Assembly (NCBI GenBank): GCA_014905825.1
Contig: JACGCN010000053.1
Coordinates: 62,001 to 126,000 of the forward strand
Direction: 5' to 3'
DNA length: 64,000 nucleotides
Source of the DNA: Lyophyllum atratum
Taxonomy: Eukaryota; Basidiomycota; Agaricomycetes; Agaricales; Lyophyllaceae
Shown here in pieces: positions 30,708 through 42,261 of this stretch (its first letter is position 1; the number at the start of each line of letters is the position of its first letter). Under the pieces are notes generated by a model. The model saw nothing but the letters and a program-made list of their open reading frames with translations. It had not been told where the DNA came from and ran no database searches. The translations under genes were made by a program, and so were the position numbers.

Positions 30708-31461
30708 TTTCTATTTATCGCCACATACCAGAGAGAGGACTATGTATTGTTTGAGTACCATTCTCATCGCTTTATAATAATTTACGAATGACATATGTAG
30801 AGGACATCGATTACTTCAGGGAGCGACTCTGTTTTCATTGGATATATTCCACTGAGCCCACCAATTCCTGCTCCGACGATGATGACCTTCATGTCGATGT
30901 GCCGGTCGATGTCAGTGAGCCTCGTAATCGCTACAATCACTAGCAGATTTATATTGCTGCGGTGACGCCTTGATCCAGACTATGAGGACATTGATCAGTT
31001 TTCAGATAGATGCGCAGCAGACCTGTGCGTGAAAAATGAAGTCCTAGCATTGGAAATATAGGAATGGCGTGTTGACGCTAGAGGTTAGATGCTAAGCGCT
31101 AAACGTTGAACGTTGACAACGTCGAGGCCTGAACGGACTCGGAGAATAGACTCTTGCATCTGTAGCAAGGTCACCAGCCTACGTCATCAGTACGCCTAAA
31201 AAAAGCACATAGTAAAGAGTGAAGCAAGCTACTCGCAAATTTGGGTAAAATATAATGATTTCTGTGGCAGCTATCTGTAATGGCCACGCTTTTTTCTTGA
31301 ATCCAGACTGCTAGAAGAAGGCTAGGAGGAGCATAAGAAGACGCGCAAATGCAGGTAAACAGGAGTCGATGGCTAAATTTGGTATGTCTGATAACAATAA
31401 CATAGCCTGGTACTAAACAAGCTCGGATAAATACATGTCCTAGGCTATCTGTAGCCTAAAA
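30708..31461. other. Gap between NASP and LAA1 holding a monooxygenase relic
   Basis: 754 bp between two convergent genes. Apart from the relic at 30830-30960, it holds AT-rich sequence and a short imperfect repeat of GTTGAACGTTGAC-type words at about 31070-31125. No intact gene seen. Confidence 0.5.
30830..30960 (-). pseudogene. Truncated 5' relic of a FAD-dependent monooxygenase
   Basis: On the minus strand an ATG at 30892 begins MKVIIVGAGIGGLS, the textbook N-terminal dinucleotide-binding motif GxGxxG of aromatic-ring FAD hydroxylases. After this the frame continues with unrelated residues and stops; the expected helix and acidic ribose-binding residue do not follow in any frame, and NASP begins about 120 bp further on. 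A TATA-like TTTATAT (plus-strand 30948-30954) lies about 55 bp upstream of the ATG. So promoter and first codons seem present and the rest is gone. A chance match is possible but unlikely over 14 residues. Confidence 0.55.
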
Positions 31462-34400
31462 TCAAAATGACCGCAGGGAAATTTGGGGCTTTGCAGTATT
31501 TTGTGCAGCCGCCGACGTGGTGCCACCGACGGCTCGTCTGATTGATTGCTCCAGGAGCTCTCGCGTCCCGTTGTCCAACTTTGCTGCCGCATCCTTAAAC
31601 GCCGCTGGCGATGAAGTAGCGTATAACAGCAACTGGGAGATGGTTTGCGAGGTCACAGGGGCCGGAGTCATTTGAGAATTGGACAAGAGCAAAGCGATGG
31701 TTGGGAGCAGAACGCCCAGAAGTCGAACACCTTCACAACAAGCATCAGAAAATACGGCATGGACGTTGTATCCTGAACTCACGGTGGTTCTCTGGGGTGG
31801 ATGCAAAAAACGTGGAAAATGCCTTCCATACTTCACCAACAGCGGCAACTTGAGGCTCTTTGATTGAACCATCATGAACAAGGGGAGCCATTTTTGCTAT
31901 AAATTCAATCAGCCCGGGAATTAGAAGACGCGCACACTGGTGAAGCATGGCGCTCCCAGCGGTTGAAGCCACGATCAGCGTTTTGGCACAGTGGGCTGCT
32001 GTGAGTGATAACTGAAAAAAGAGACCCAAATTTAGTAACCTAAATTCTATCACGAAACGTGCAGATTAGCATACTTCGCCTGATTCAAGAAGTTTCTGGC
32101 AAATAAGGAAACAGCAATGTTCGATGACCGCTTGAGAGACTTTGACTGAAACTGGGATAACGGTCAGGATGAGCACTGCCGCCAGGAGATTGTTCTTGAT
32201 CTTTTTCGTAGATATCACGCCATGGCGACCACTGTAAATCGATTCAGTTTTATTCTCCTTATTTCTGAGATGAGCCTACCTCATTGCATCTATGTTCAAG
32301 AGGCAAGAAGAAAGGAGTCCATGAAGTAAACGTTCATATACGTCATGAGTGCCTGGGCCGGCGCCTTGAGGGAGGTCGAGCATTGATTTCAGTGACGGAA
32401 GTGTTGATCCGACAAGGTCAATTTCAGACGATTCATCTTTCAAGAGCTCTGAAGACAGGTTAGGGCTTGTCATTCCAGGAGAAACTACCACTAACCATTA
32501 TAAAGCAAAATGGCAACCGCCCGAACGTCTTCTCGTTGTTGGGACGTTATGGAGATGCCCACTGCGTAGAAAGCAGAGAACGCCGAGCTGATCATTTTGA
32601 TCCTGTCAGATGTGTCCCCTTCTGAAGAGAGATGAGCAAGGAGAAGATCAAGAAGGTCGCATACTGACGGATAGATTGACCACGGGAAGCAAAGGTGGAA
32701 TGCCGCAGTATATGTGCACATATCCTGAGACAGTGGGCTTTGGGCGAAGTAAGAGAAAGTTCGTCCCCAGAGCTACAAATTTTTAAGATAGATCACATGG
32801 GTGGTTCAACCAACCCACCTTGATTGGTGCTCCTGTGAAGCAGCGAACGAGGAAAGCATTTCCACTAGATGAACCTGTACGTTGGCAGGCTCCGTCATTG
32901 CTATCCGATAACAAAGGCTGATGAATTCCTCGAATATCATAGGCTCCTTGATCGCTTTGCCTGAATACTCTGGCCGTACCAAACATTTGAGGGCTCGTAG
33001 CGCCGAAACTACCAGTGACTGGCGGGCTGACGATACCGAACTTGAGTCTGCGGACGACGTCACCAATGCCTCATATACAAGGCCAAAGATAATATGGAAA
33101 AAGGCGGTGGGCTCTTCCCGTTTGCTGACATTCAGATGCTTGGATTCCGGATTGAACTCCTGACCATCCATGGCTGCCAAGATGTGGGGATCACCATTTT
33201 CCATAGCCGTTGCGACAGCTTGCAGAATGACAGGCCACGATTTCGCATAGTACTAGTCAATCGAGTTCAGACACGGATGAAATCGTAGGACACACATTTA
33301 GACATACCGGCAATAGGACTTCCTTTCCAAGGCTCGAGTAGGACGAGTCGAGAGCCACTGTCGATGTGTCGTTGAGGAACTCGGAATCCACCCTGATGCT
33401 CGCATAGTCCCGCAGAGCAGCAATCCACAATGAAGCGAGGGTGGATCGATACGGTTTCACGACATTCTCTAGGTACGTCTGATGCACAGTCGCAACCTGC
33501 AACTGAGCCCATGCAGACAAGGTTGATATTCTCAACATCGCAGATGCATTAGGACTAAGTTCTCCTGTTTCCCCGAGAGAAAGCATGCCTGAGTCTAATG
33601 TAGCAATCAGAACCTGCGAGAAGGTAAGATAGAAGTCCCGGACCTTTCGATTGCTCGAGCGCAGTGGTGAGTAGCTTTAGGATACGGCCCATCCTAACTA
33701 CGTCCTTCACGACACCACAGCCCACGAAAATAGCACAGGCGTGGACCGCAGAAGCCAAAATTTCGGGAGTCGAGTCCGCTGAAAAAGCCGGTGTGAGAGC
33801 GGCCGTTATAGGGGCTTGGTGCTGCTCCAGAAGCAGCGCATCAGGGTAAGCGGGATCCGGAACTTTAGCAAAGATCTAAAAGAACTCATGGGTCACCATA
33901 GTATGGACAGAAAACAAGGAGACACACCTCAATGACATCTCGAAGAACGACCAGGCCCTCCATACGAATTTCTGTGACATATGCGGTGGATGCAGTGAAC
34001 GCCATCTTGATGAGATCGGGAACACGAGACACGAGGAGGCCTTTTGTGGGAATACCCAAGGTGCGCGCATAGGCAACATCTAGATGCTCCCTCCGCCCAC
34101 TCTTTGCAACGATCGTGCAGATGTGATGTAAACACTGCAGTGCAAAGAGCTGCGTCCTCCAGCGAGATGTAGGGTGCGATCTCCCACCCGCCGCTCCGTC
34201 CTGCATCATGCCGAAGTTCAGAGACTCTCCTTCGTCGTCCCGGGGACCCTGCCTGGTAGCAGCATCCGCGACCTGCTGTGATGCAGTCGTTCGGGACATA
34301 ATACGCTGGCACAGATCTATCCACGCGGAAGGATTATGCTCGACAGTCTGTTCCAGCCAGCTCGAGATCACGTTTCTTACTCCCTGGACGGACGAATCAT

Positions 34401-37400
34401 CATCCAGCATACCGAACAAATCTTCGACGAGCCTGTCGCCTCCCAGTTTCGACATAGAAAGGGCATCCTTCTGAACAAGCTGATAGAGGGCGTTGATCGA
34501 AGCAAGCTTGAGCGGCCGCCGCGACGACGACAGATGTGATCTGAACTGATTGACCAGATCCGGAACGTTGACGTGTTCTGGCGCGAACATGAGGAAGTGC
34601 TGGATGCACTTGATTGCTTCGACGCAAATTCCTTCATCGTCTTCAACTGAGAATTCGTGGACAAGGTTCAGCACCAGCGTCCGTGTGCGTGGGGAGTCCT
34701 GCATGTCCGGCCCGAGCACAGCAATCACTGCGTCAATAATCTGGCAGACAACGGGGTACGCAGGGTTGTCGCCGCCCAAGTTTGCGTTCGGCAGCGTCCC
34801 ACCCTCACGCTCGTGAGACTCTAAGAGGTATACCTTCAAAAGCATGCCCAAAGTGCTTGACACGAACGGCGCGTATGCCAAGCTGGCGGCGTTGATGACG
34901 CGGGCGAGAGCATTCAGGGCCCAGAAGTGCACTACGGGGTGTGGGTCGTTGCTGAGCGACATGAGGACGTTCACGGTTGTCTTCAGCAGCGGCCCAGCGG
35001 CTAAGCCGCCAACATGGCTGTAGATCGCGCCGAATGCCAAAGCGCACCCAGCACGCCCGTGGGGATCACGATTGCTCACGACTTGGTCAACAAGATCTTT
35101 GATCTGGCTAGTGAGGAAGTTTGTACTGGAAAGACTAGCCAAGCGGCCTATCGATTCACTACTGGCTGAACGCAAAACGACGTCGCCATCGGCCAATGCC
35201 GCCTGCAGGAAAGGCGAAAGTAGCGACGAGACCTGCGGATTCCCAAAAGTTTCCCGCGCCTGGCGGAAATGGGATGTGGTCGCATGCCGCAAGGCAAGCA
35301 TAAGCCCGACCGTGGCATTGATATGGACAGCTGCCTTGCGGCCGGAGTTCTTTTCGAGCTTGGACGACCTCACAGACTCGAGGAGTTGGGTGATGATACG
35401 CGTGGTAGTTGCGAGATCTTGCAGGGGGAGCAGTCGGGCAAATAATTCGATTGCCGTATCGACCACGGATGTGGCAGGTGGAGGGGGCTCGATCAGTCGA
35501 TATTCGGCATTGGAGACCTTGGCTTGGCAGAGGGACAGGGGGTCATGTTCACAGGCCCCAAGGACGGGTTTACGGAGCTAGCATAATATGTAAGCAAGTG
35601 ACAAGGAAGGATCAAAGGCGAGAGGTACCAGGGTATCGATTGACACTTCGACGGTATCACGATTCAGATAATCATGACCACCCTGTGAAGAATCAGCTCC
35701 AGGAGTGTTACTCCCAGACTCAGTTGACGTGACACCATACGCATACCCGTCTACACTTTGCCAGACTGACGTGAAGTTTCCAGCAGACGAAGCAATTGCG
35801 GCTTGCACGGACGATCCTGCATACCCATCAGGGCTGGCGAAAAGCGAAACTACTGATTGGAGCAGGGTGACCTGCGTCGACTCCGCGATACTAGAGAAGC
35901 CAAGGGCTGCGAAGCACTGGTACACGCGCCGGCGGAGGAGGGCCTCGCTTGCTCGTAAGGATAGACCTTTCGTGGCCTCCGACATCTGGACTTCAGTGGT
36001 GTCTTCGACATACTGGCCGATGAAGTTGTTCGCAAAAACCAGTGCATTGGTAAGGAGCGACGCAATCCTGCGACCGACATCAAGAGTGACCAGAGTGGTA
36101 GAGTTGTGTTCCAGAAAGCACAGAATAGCACCAAGTGCGCTTTCCCGAACGTGGAGCAGGAACATCCAATCTGCGACTGACCGCCCAATATTGCCCGCAG
36201 AGTCTTTACTGGTCGGCTTTGGGAGAGCATTCCTCCAGAGCACGAGTAGTTGTGGCAGATGGGGGCGAACAAAATTTGGGCCGAGCGCCATGAGTGAGGC
36301 GATCGAAGTCCAGGCTACCTCCACCTCGACGCCGGCAACCTTGAGATCGTGCTCGCCGGCGCGTTTCAGGAGCGAAATTGCCATGTCGAGCACTTTGGCG
36401 CTGACGTCATAGGAGACGTAGAGGGGTCGTTCTGGGATAACAGATACCAAGGAGGCGAGCCCATACGCGTGTCCTAGGGCCCGCAGGTTGATATCGGAGG
36501 GAGCAGCGGGCGAAATGATAGAGGTAATGTCGCGTTGCAGCATCTCTGTTACGATCAAGATGGTTTTAGGTAGCCTGAGAGGGGTGGAATAGCAGAAACA
36601 CCTGAGAGCCCACGACGCAGTGATACGGGTCGTGTGACTTGGGTGAGCAAGCAAGGTAACTAAAGGTTCTGCAAGAGCATCCTAAGTAGAATTCAGCAGG
36701 ATAGCTAGTGAATGTTTCAGCGGAAAGCTGACCTGAACGGGTGGCGGAGCGTTGCCTAGTTGCTGGAGTAGCCCAGCAACCTCCCGAAGCACAATCACGA
36801 GCACCGAGGAACTGGGAGCAATCTGTCCTGGCATCATTGCAGGCCAACGCTTCAGATACGCATTTGCCAGTTCCTGTATAGCACTAATCTGACCCTGCTC
36901 ACTCAACATTCGCACACCGATCAGGTCCCTCAACAGGATCCCGACCAGTGAACGTACGAGGAGCGTTTCATATCGCGTGCTGGCATTCCGAGGGCTGCTC
37001 ACGATCTCTGTCATAAGATGTGCTACGATTAAGGCGAAATTTGACTCCACAAAGGATGGCCCCAGGCGTGTGAGCAGTGCAGCGTAGAAGTCAAAGATCC
37101 CGATGCGGGTCTTGCGCGTCGCATTAGGCTTGTTGAAGTGATTTGAGAGATGCGTCAACATTTCCGCAGGAGTAAACGTGGGTTTGGTGACTTCGGCAGC
37201 AGCGCTTACGGCCGACGATAGGCTAGCGTCGGTGTCGTCCTGACCGTCTTTTTTGGCCTTCTGCGTAGATTCGGGGGTGGCGACTGTACGTTCAACCTGT
37301 GACAATGCCAACATGTGGCCGACGAGCTGGGAGAGCGAGTGGCGCGTCGCCTGGTCAGCGTTATCCAGGCTCTTGGCGCAGTAGGTCACAATCGTGTCGA

Positions 37401-38365
37401 CATCACTGCCTGATGGATGGCTGCCGTCCGTGCCCGAGTACATCGCAATGATAACCTATTACATATCCGTTATAGAAGATAGGCAATACAGAATGGAGAT
37501 TATTCACGCTGGCCGCCGCCCGTTGGACTGGCAAAGATTTATCCGTAAGTCCATTCCTCATCTGCTTCAGAATATCTTTCGAGGCCGCATCTGTCACAGC
37601 CCGCTTTGCAGTTGTCAAAGACTTGCGGAGTGCCATCAGGGCATGGTATCGGAGAAGCGACGACTAGAAGAAGTTCAAATAGAGGGAGAGGTCGATATCA
37701 GAGAACGTGCCTGTGAACTCCGGATAGTCTTCAGTACCGTGGTACATATTTCGGCCATGAATGACATGAACTATTCGAACATTCAGTAGCAACACTTGGA
37801 GACCTCATTGGGACATACTTGAGATCCAAACGTTGCCATGATATCACCGACGCATGTAAATGCCGCACTGCCCAGAGTTGAGCTGTACGTAGGAGGCATC
37901 GAGCATCAGGAACGTACATCTTGGTTGCTTCCCTGACTGCTGCTTTCATTTCCCCCACAATCTTCATAAACGCCTGCAATGTGTCGAACAATGTCCTGGT
38001 CTCGCCACGCGTATACATGGCAACTAGACATCGAGCGACGAGATTCCTTAACGCGCGTCCAGGGGCTGGATACGGTTCTGGGGCGGTGACGATCTTCACC
38101 AATGTACTTTCAATGTTAGCTTGTATTCCCTTCAAGTCTTTCTGTACCACTGAATTAGATCCTGTAAGGCTTCACAAAGATGGAAACTTACTGGGGAAAT
38201 CTCAGCCAGTTTCCTCTCCGTCGATGAAAGCCATTGAAAGACGTATACTTCGCCGTTTTCACCTACGATCTCGGACTACACAGAAGTTAGGTGAACTAGA
38301 TGGGAGCCAGGAATGTGAGCTCGTACCTCGTCAATGTCTTCCACCAGAATTGGCTCACTGGTCAT
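31462..38365 (-). CDS. LAA1: HEATR5/Laa1 family large AP-1 accessory HEAT-repeat protein
   Basis: Giant HEAT-repeat protein (about 2,000 residues; yeast Laa1 is of similar size) that binds the AP-1 gamma subunit and helps clathrin-coat localisation. ATG at 38365: MTSEPILVEDIDE, then after an intron GENGEVYVFQWLSSTERKL and KDLKGIQANIESTLVKIVTA. The most conserved core is GRAGCALAFGAIYSHVGGLA, PHPVVHFWALNALARVINAA, FVSSTLGMLLKVYLLESHE and PVVCQIIDAVIAVLGPDMQD, with DEGICVEAIKCIQHFLMFAP further on, matching HEATR5 proteins. Long exons at 36682-37443, 35578-36654 and 33886-35466 join through short introns in consistent phase. Ends SAAAQNTAKPQISLRSF. Its partner gamma-adaptin is encoded 25 kb away in this window. 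Confidence 0.9.
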
Positions 38366-38917
38366 AGCTAAGGCCCAGTTTCTGGGCTATCAATTGCTTC
38401 TACACTGACAAGTCGTCAATGACCACGGTCCACTTCGCATGGGGCCTCGAAACAGATGTGGATCACGTGACGGATCTGTTCCTAACCTAAGGCTGCAGGG
38501 GCTCCGAACTTCGAAGCCCGCTGCCACTTCGAAGTTCATTTAATACAAGCCGAAGTTTCCATCATCCACGAGCACTGAGCGCTGCAGCCCTGATCAGCGT
38601 CGCTTCCGGGGACTAGTAGCGGAGCCCCTCGTCTCAAAATTCCCTCGATAAGTTATCACCCATGCGGTCCTTTCCATACAGACAGATACAGACAAGCGCA
38701 TTGCATCTGTGTCCTATAAATTTAGGATATCCCTGCCCGATCAAAGCACACCACTATGCCAAACACCTGGTCCTTGTATAGACGGTCCATAAACAGGGAG
38801 TATGTAGCTGTACCGTGCAGTACACTACACGAGTGTGGTCTACTCGTATACCATTCAAGGCGGAGGATGTCACAGGATCGGGAAAGATGAAACTAATTTT
38901 TATGGTCATCTTCATGT
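38366..38917. promoter_or_regulatory. LAA1 upstream region
   Basis: 552 bp between the LAA1 start and the GH28 3' end. It has an 8-bp palindrome TCACGTGA (E-box type) at 38463-38470 and two TTCGAA-centred near-palindromes, ACTTCGAAG at about 38508-38516 and ACTTCGAAGTT at 38526-38536. No gene seen. Confidence 0.45.
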
Positions 38918-40306
38918 TCACCCGTCGGCAGCACCGCTGCACGAAACACCCAAGCTGCTATCTACCACAGAGCAGAGCACATCGGCTTTCCCTGTGGGAG
39001 TTTTGACCGCGAAGTCTGAAAAGAAGATATTGCAAGTCCCTCTGCCGGGGCAATTTAAGTCGGCGATGACGGGATCTTCTTTAGCTGACCTATTTGAAGT
39101 TTCAGTCGATCTTGTAGAGCCAGAAAGGAAATACAGTACGTAGTGCCCTTGAAGTTGGTCCAGTAAACATCCGTAACAACGTGCTTACTTGGAATGCAGG
39201 TACCAGTGGCCCCATAGCAGCTCTGTATTTGTGCTGCATAGTCGCAGTTTTGGACTGTGACGCTGTCAAAAGTAACGTTCCGGACCGTTGCAACTCCATG
39301 TCAAGATGTCCCATCGTAGAGCTTAATTCCGGTGGCTTTTCGTCGAATCAATCATTGTAGCTCCGGAGACGTAGATGTTGGAAACCTACTCTCTCTATAA
39401 ATTGCAGTCTAGCTCTGTGTGTGATAGGAGGCTTACTATATCATCATTGGTCTTTGCCAAAGAGCCTACACTCAGTCCGTGCGATCCGGTGCAAGTTATG
39501 CCCGTAACGGTCGTATAGCTCGCGCCTGCTTTGAACGCGACGCAGTCGTCCTGGTTCTGGACTGTGGTCTGAGTGATAGTGACAAACGTGGACGCGCCAA
39601 CGTCAAAGCCATCTGTGTTTTTAGGCGTGATGGTCGACGTGGGGACAGCTTTGAGTGTGAGCCCGCGATATAAAATATTCGTGGCACCGCCAGTAACAGA
39701 GTGAAAGACGTTAGGGGGACTGTGTGCCCGTCTTCATCGACAACCATCAAAGAGGTACAATAGAAACTCACTTCTTGAAAGTCAGGTTCTCGACGGTGAT
39801 TTTTGAACCTCCTGTAATATACATAAGTGTCGGGCGAGCAAAGCTGCTGTCTGCCGCAAACTCTGCAATAGCATCAGAAATCTGATCGAGACTGGAAAAT
39901 AAATGCTCACTCGTCCAGAAAGGTACTCCATTTCCATCAACGAGACCAGTGCTAGTTTTGGAATGGATAGTCGCGCCAGATATATTGGTCAGGAGGATGG
40001 CAGCTCGAACACCCTTCCAGAAAGTTAGATCGTCAGACATCTTCAGCGTGCCTTCTATCTGGAGCTCGCAGCCCACACATCCAGTAAGATCAAACGTAGA
40101 TCGGATCATGTATTTTTTCCTGCTGAAATGATGATAATTCCGCCGTTACCGCAAGACTTGATGGCAGCCTCGATGGCGGGAACATCATCCACTCCGGCAT
40201 TTCCTGCTGAAGCGACTGTGCATGTCGCGCGCTTCTCCAGCGGGGTGGCGCCGATCAGAAGGAAGGGGAACACTAGCCCTAACAAGATGAGAACTGAGGG
40301 AGACAT
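38918..40306 (-). pseudogene. GH28 polygalacturonase, disrupted (two frameshifts and a stop)
   Basis: Secreted pectin-backbone hydrolase. ATG at 40306; signal peptide MSPSVLILLGLVFPFLL and a Kex2-type KR site after ATPLEKR. Catalytic landmarks are all encoded: NTDGFDVG, NQDDCVAFK, GSHGLSVGSL and GIKLYDG (in place of the usual RIK motif). The C-terminal exons end VSCSGAADG. But the frame is broken. At the T6 run 40113-40118 one base is missing between ISAGK and YMIRSTFDL. At the T4 run 39337-39340 there is one extra base between IDSTK and ATGIKLYDG. A TGA codon at 39301-39303 interrupts between GTS and HGVATVRNVTF. No GT-AG intron removes these. Homopolymer errors could explain the shifts but not the stop. 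Divergent from a pectin methylesterase. Confidence 0.85.
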
Positions 40307-40874
40307 TATACGCGTCTCCGAGGTTTCGATTTACGTCAAATCGACCACAGCTGTCATTTTATGCCATGTATTAGCCTCCGCACCGTACCGGCGGTCCGTC
40401 GAGAGGTCCGGTCATGACTATCGTCTGGAAGGATTGCGCAACCGCGAGGTCCTCGCCTGGGGTGGTGGAAGTTGAGATAGTATTACTATTAGATGGACCC
40501 ATCGCGTCACGAACCCTGCTGTCTGATCCACGTGCTGTTAGTGTTATTGACGGACCGCACCTTCATAGGAACTTCCGGATGCCTATTTGAACCTTCCTCT
40601 TCGCTTCTCATCCAAGTGAAGTGTCGCGCTAGTTTCTCCGTAGAGTTTCAACTGTCTATGCTATTACGACATCACCGCTGCCGTGGTGGTCCCCTCGTTG
40701 CGATCAGGCTTTTTCTCCGAGTCTGCCGTTGTTGCAAGGTTTATCCGAACTCTGACAACTTAGCGAACAGCAGCGAACCCGTGACGATCCTTGCATGCTC
40801 CTCCGGGCCACTGTAGGGCTTCTTCTGCGCCATAAATGAGACCAGTTTTTCCTATTGATGAAACCGTGCCGACC
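40307..40874. promoter_or_regulatory. Shared promoter region of the GH28/CE8 pectinase pair
   Basis: 568 bp between two divergent secreted pectinase genes. It contains words fitting the fungal carbon-repressor (CreA/Cre1) consensus SYGGRG: CTGGGG at about 40458-40463 on the plus strand and the complement CTCCGG at about 40800-40805. Such words are common by chance, so this is suggestive only. Confidence 0.4.
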
Positions 40875-42118
40875 ATGAGATTTCTCCTTCAACTCGCGTC
40901 GTTCCTGTTGTATGCCATCCCAGCGGCGGCACTGACTGCTCCACCTGCTGGTTCTAAAATCGTTCGCCAAACCGGGACCCAATCTGGAGAATACAGGTGC
41001 TGGTCCTCATCCAGGCTCGATCCATTTAAATTATTGATGCGTGACTTGATGTAGCACTGTCAGCGCCGCCGTTGCTTCACTGTCAGGGACCTTCAGCGCC
41101 GTCATATTCATCTATCCTGGAACCTACAATGAACAGGTTCTCATAGAATACGGCGGTAGGTGGACGCTAAAGCACCACTTATTGTATTTCTCATTATTCG
41201 TTTTACTGAAGGTCCATTGACGATGTACGGATATTCCACCAGGTAGGTAGACAGAGTCAAACCCTCCTTCATACTCGTCTGACGACGAGGGTCGGAAGTG
41301 GAGGCAATTACAAGAGTAACCAAGTGACTATCACGTATAACCTCAATGCACAAGATAACGGTGGAAATGATCCTTGCGCCACCGTTCGTGCGCACAGCGC
41401 CAACTTCAAGATGTACAATATCAACGTCAAGAACACATATGGCGCTGGAAAGCAGGCCACTGCCCTCTCTGCGAAAGCCACGCGTCAAGGATACTATGGC
41501 TGTTCCTTTACAGGCTACCAGGGAAGATCATTGTCCGTCGATTTGAGCTTGTACGTTTATCTGACCCATCATACAGGACACTCTACTTGCCGACAGCGCC
41601 TTAAACTATCAATACTACAGCAACTGCTACATCGAAGGGGCAGTTGATTACATCTACGGTGGCGCCTCAGCGTGGTTCGGGGAATGCACAATCGCCTCCG
41701 TTGGTGCGGGAGCCATCACTGCCAACTCGAGACAGGTGGCAACAGACCCCAGCTACTACGTCATCGACAGCTCTACTATCACCAGCAACACTGCTACTAG
41801 CCTCGTTGGAAAGGTATATCTTGGTCGACCTTGGCGAGGGCTTGCCCGAGTTGTCTTCCAGCGATCAGTGTTACCTGACCTGATTAACGCAGCAGGGTGG
41901 ACTACGTTGGCCGTCGGTGCCACACCGTAGGCGTTGTTTCATTTTGAAACGTCGATTTAGAGCTGATCTGTAGCAACAGGATTTTCCAGGAATACGGCAA
42001 CACTGGTGCAGGTGCGAGCACTTCGGGGCGGGTGACCGAGACGCCGTTGTCCGCACAGATCACACACCAGCAGGTCCTAGGGTCTGATTACGCCTCGTGG
42101 ACAGACACCAGTTTTTAG
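40875..42118 (+). CDS. Pectin methylesterase (CE8), possible splice-donor lesion
   Basis: Secreted esterase removing methyl groups from homogalacturonan. ATG at 40875: MRFLLQLASFLLYAIPAAA is the signal peptide. The parallel beta-helix follows: TVSAAVASLSGTFSAVIFIY, PGTYNEQVLIEYGG, NQVTITYNLNAQDNGG, KQATALSAKATRQGYYGCSF, then GYQ joined to DTLLADSALNYQYYSNCYIE, GAVDYIYGGA (catalytic Asp) and YLGRPWRGLARVVFQ (conserved Arg/Trp). It ends YASWTDTSF. The exon carrying GYQ should end CAG|GT but reads CAG|GG at 41521-41523, so the intron before DTLL has a non-canonical GG start; no good GT donor in phase is near. All other introns are GT-AG. Function by family; present-day activity uncertain. Confidence 0.88.
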
Positions 42119-42261
42119 TTACCTCATTGGTGAGTATCGCTTATCGTGGCGTATCGTTCCAATGGAGTTGTTGAACCAACTTCGATGACTTCCGGGAACG
42201 AGAAGATGTTTCTGACATTTGACGAACGATATTAATGACCACAATGAGTTATGATATTTCG

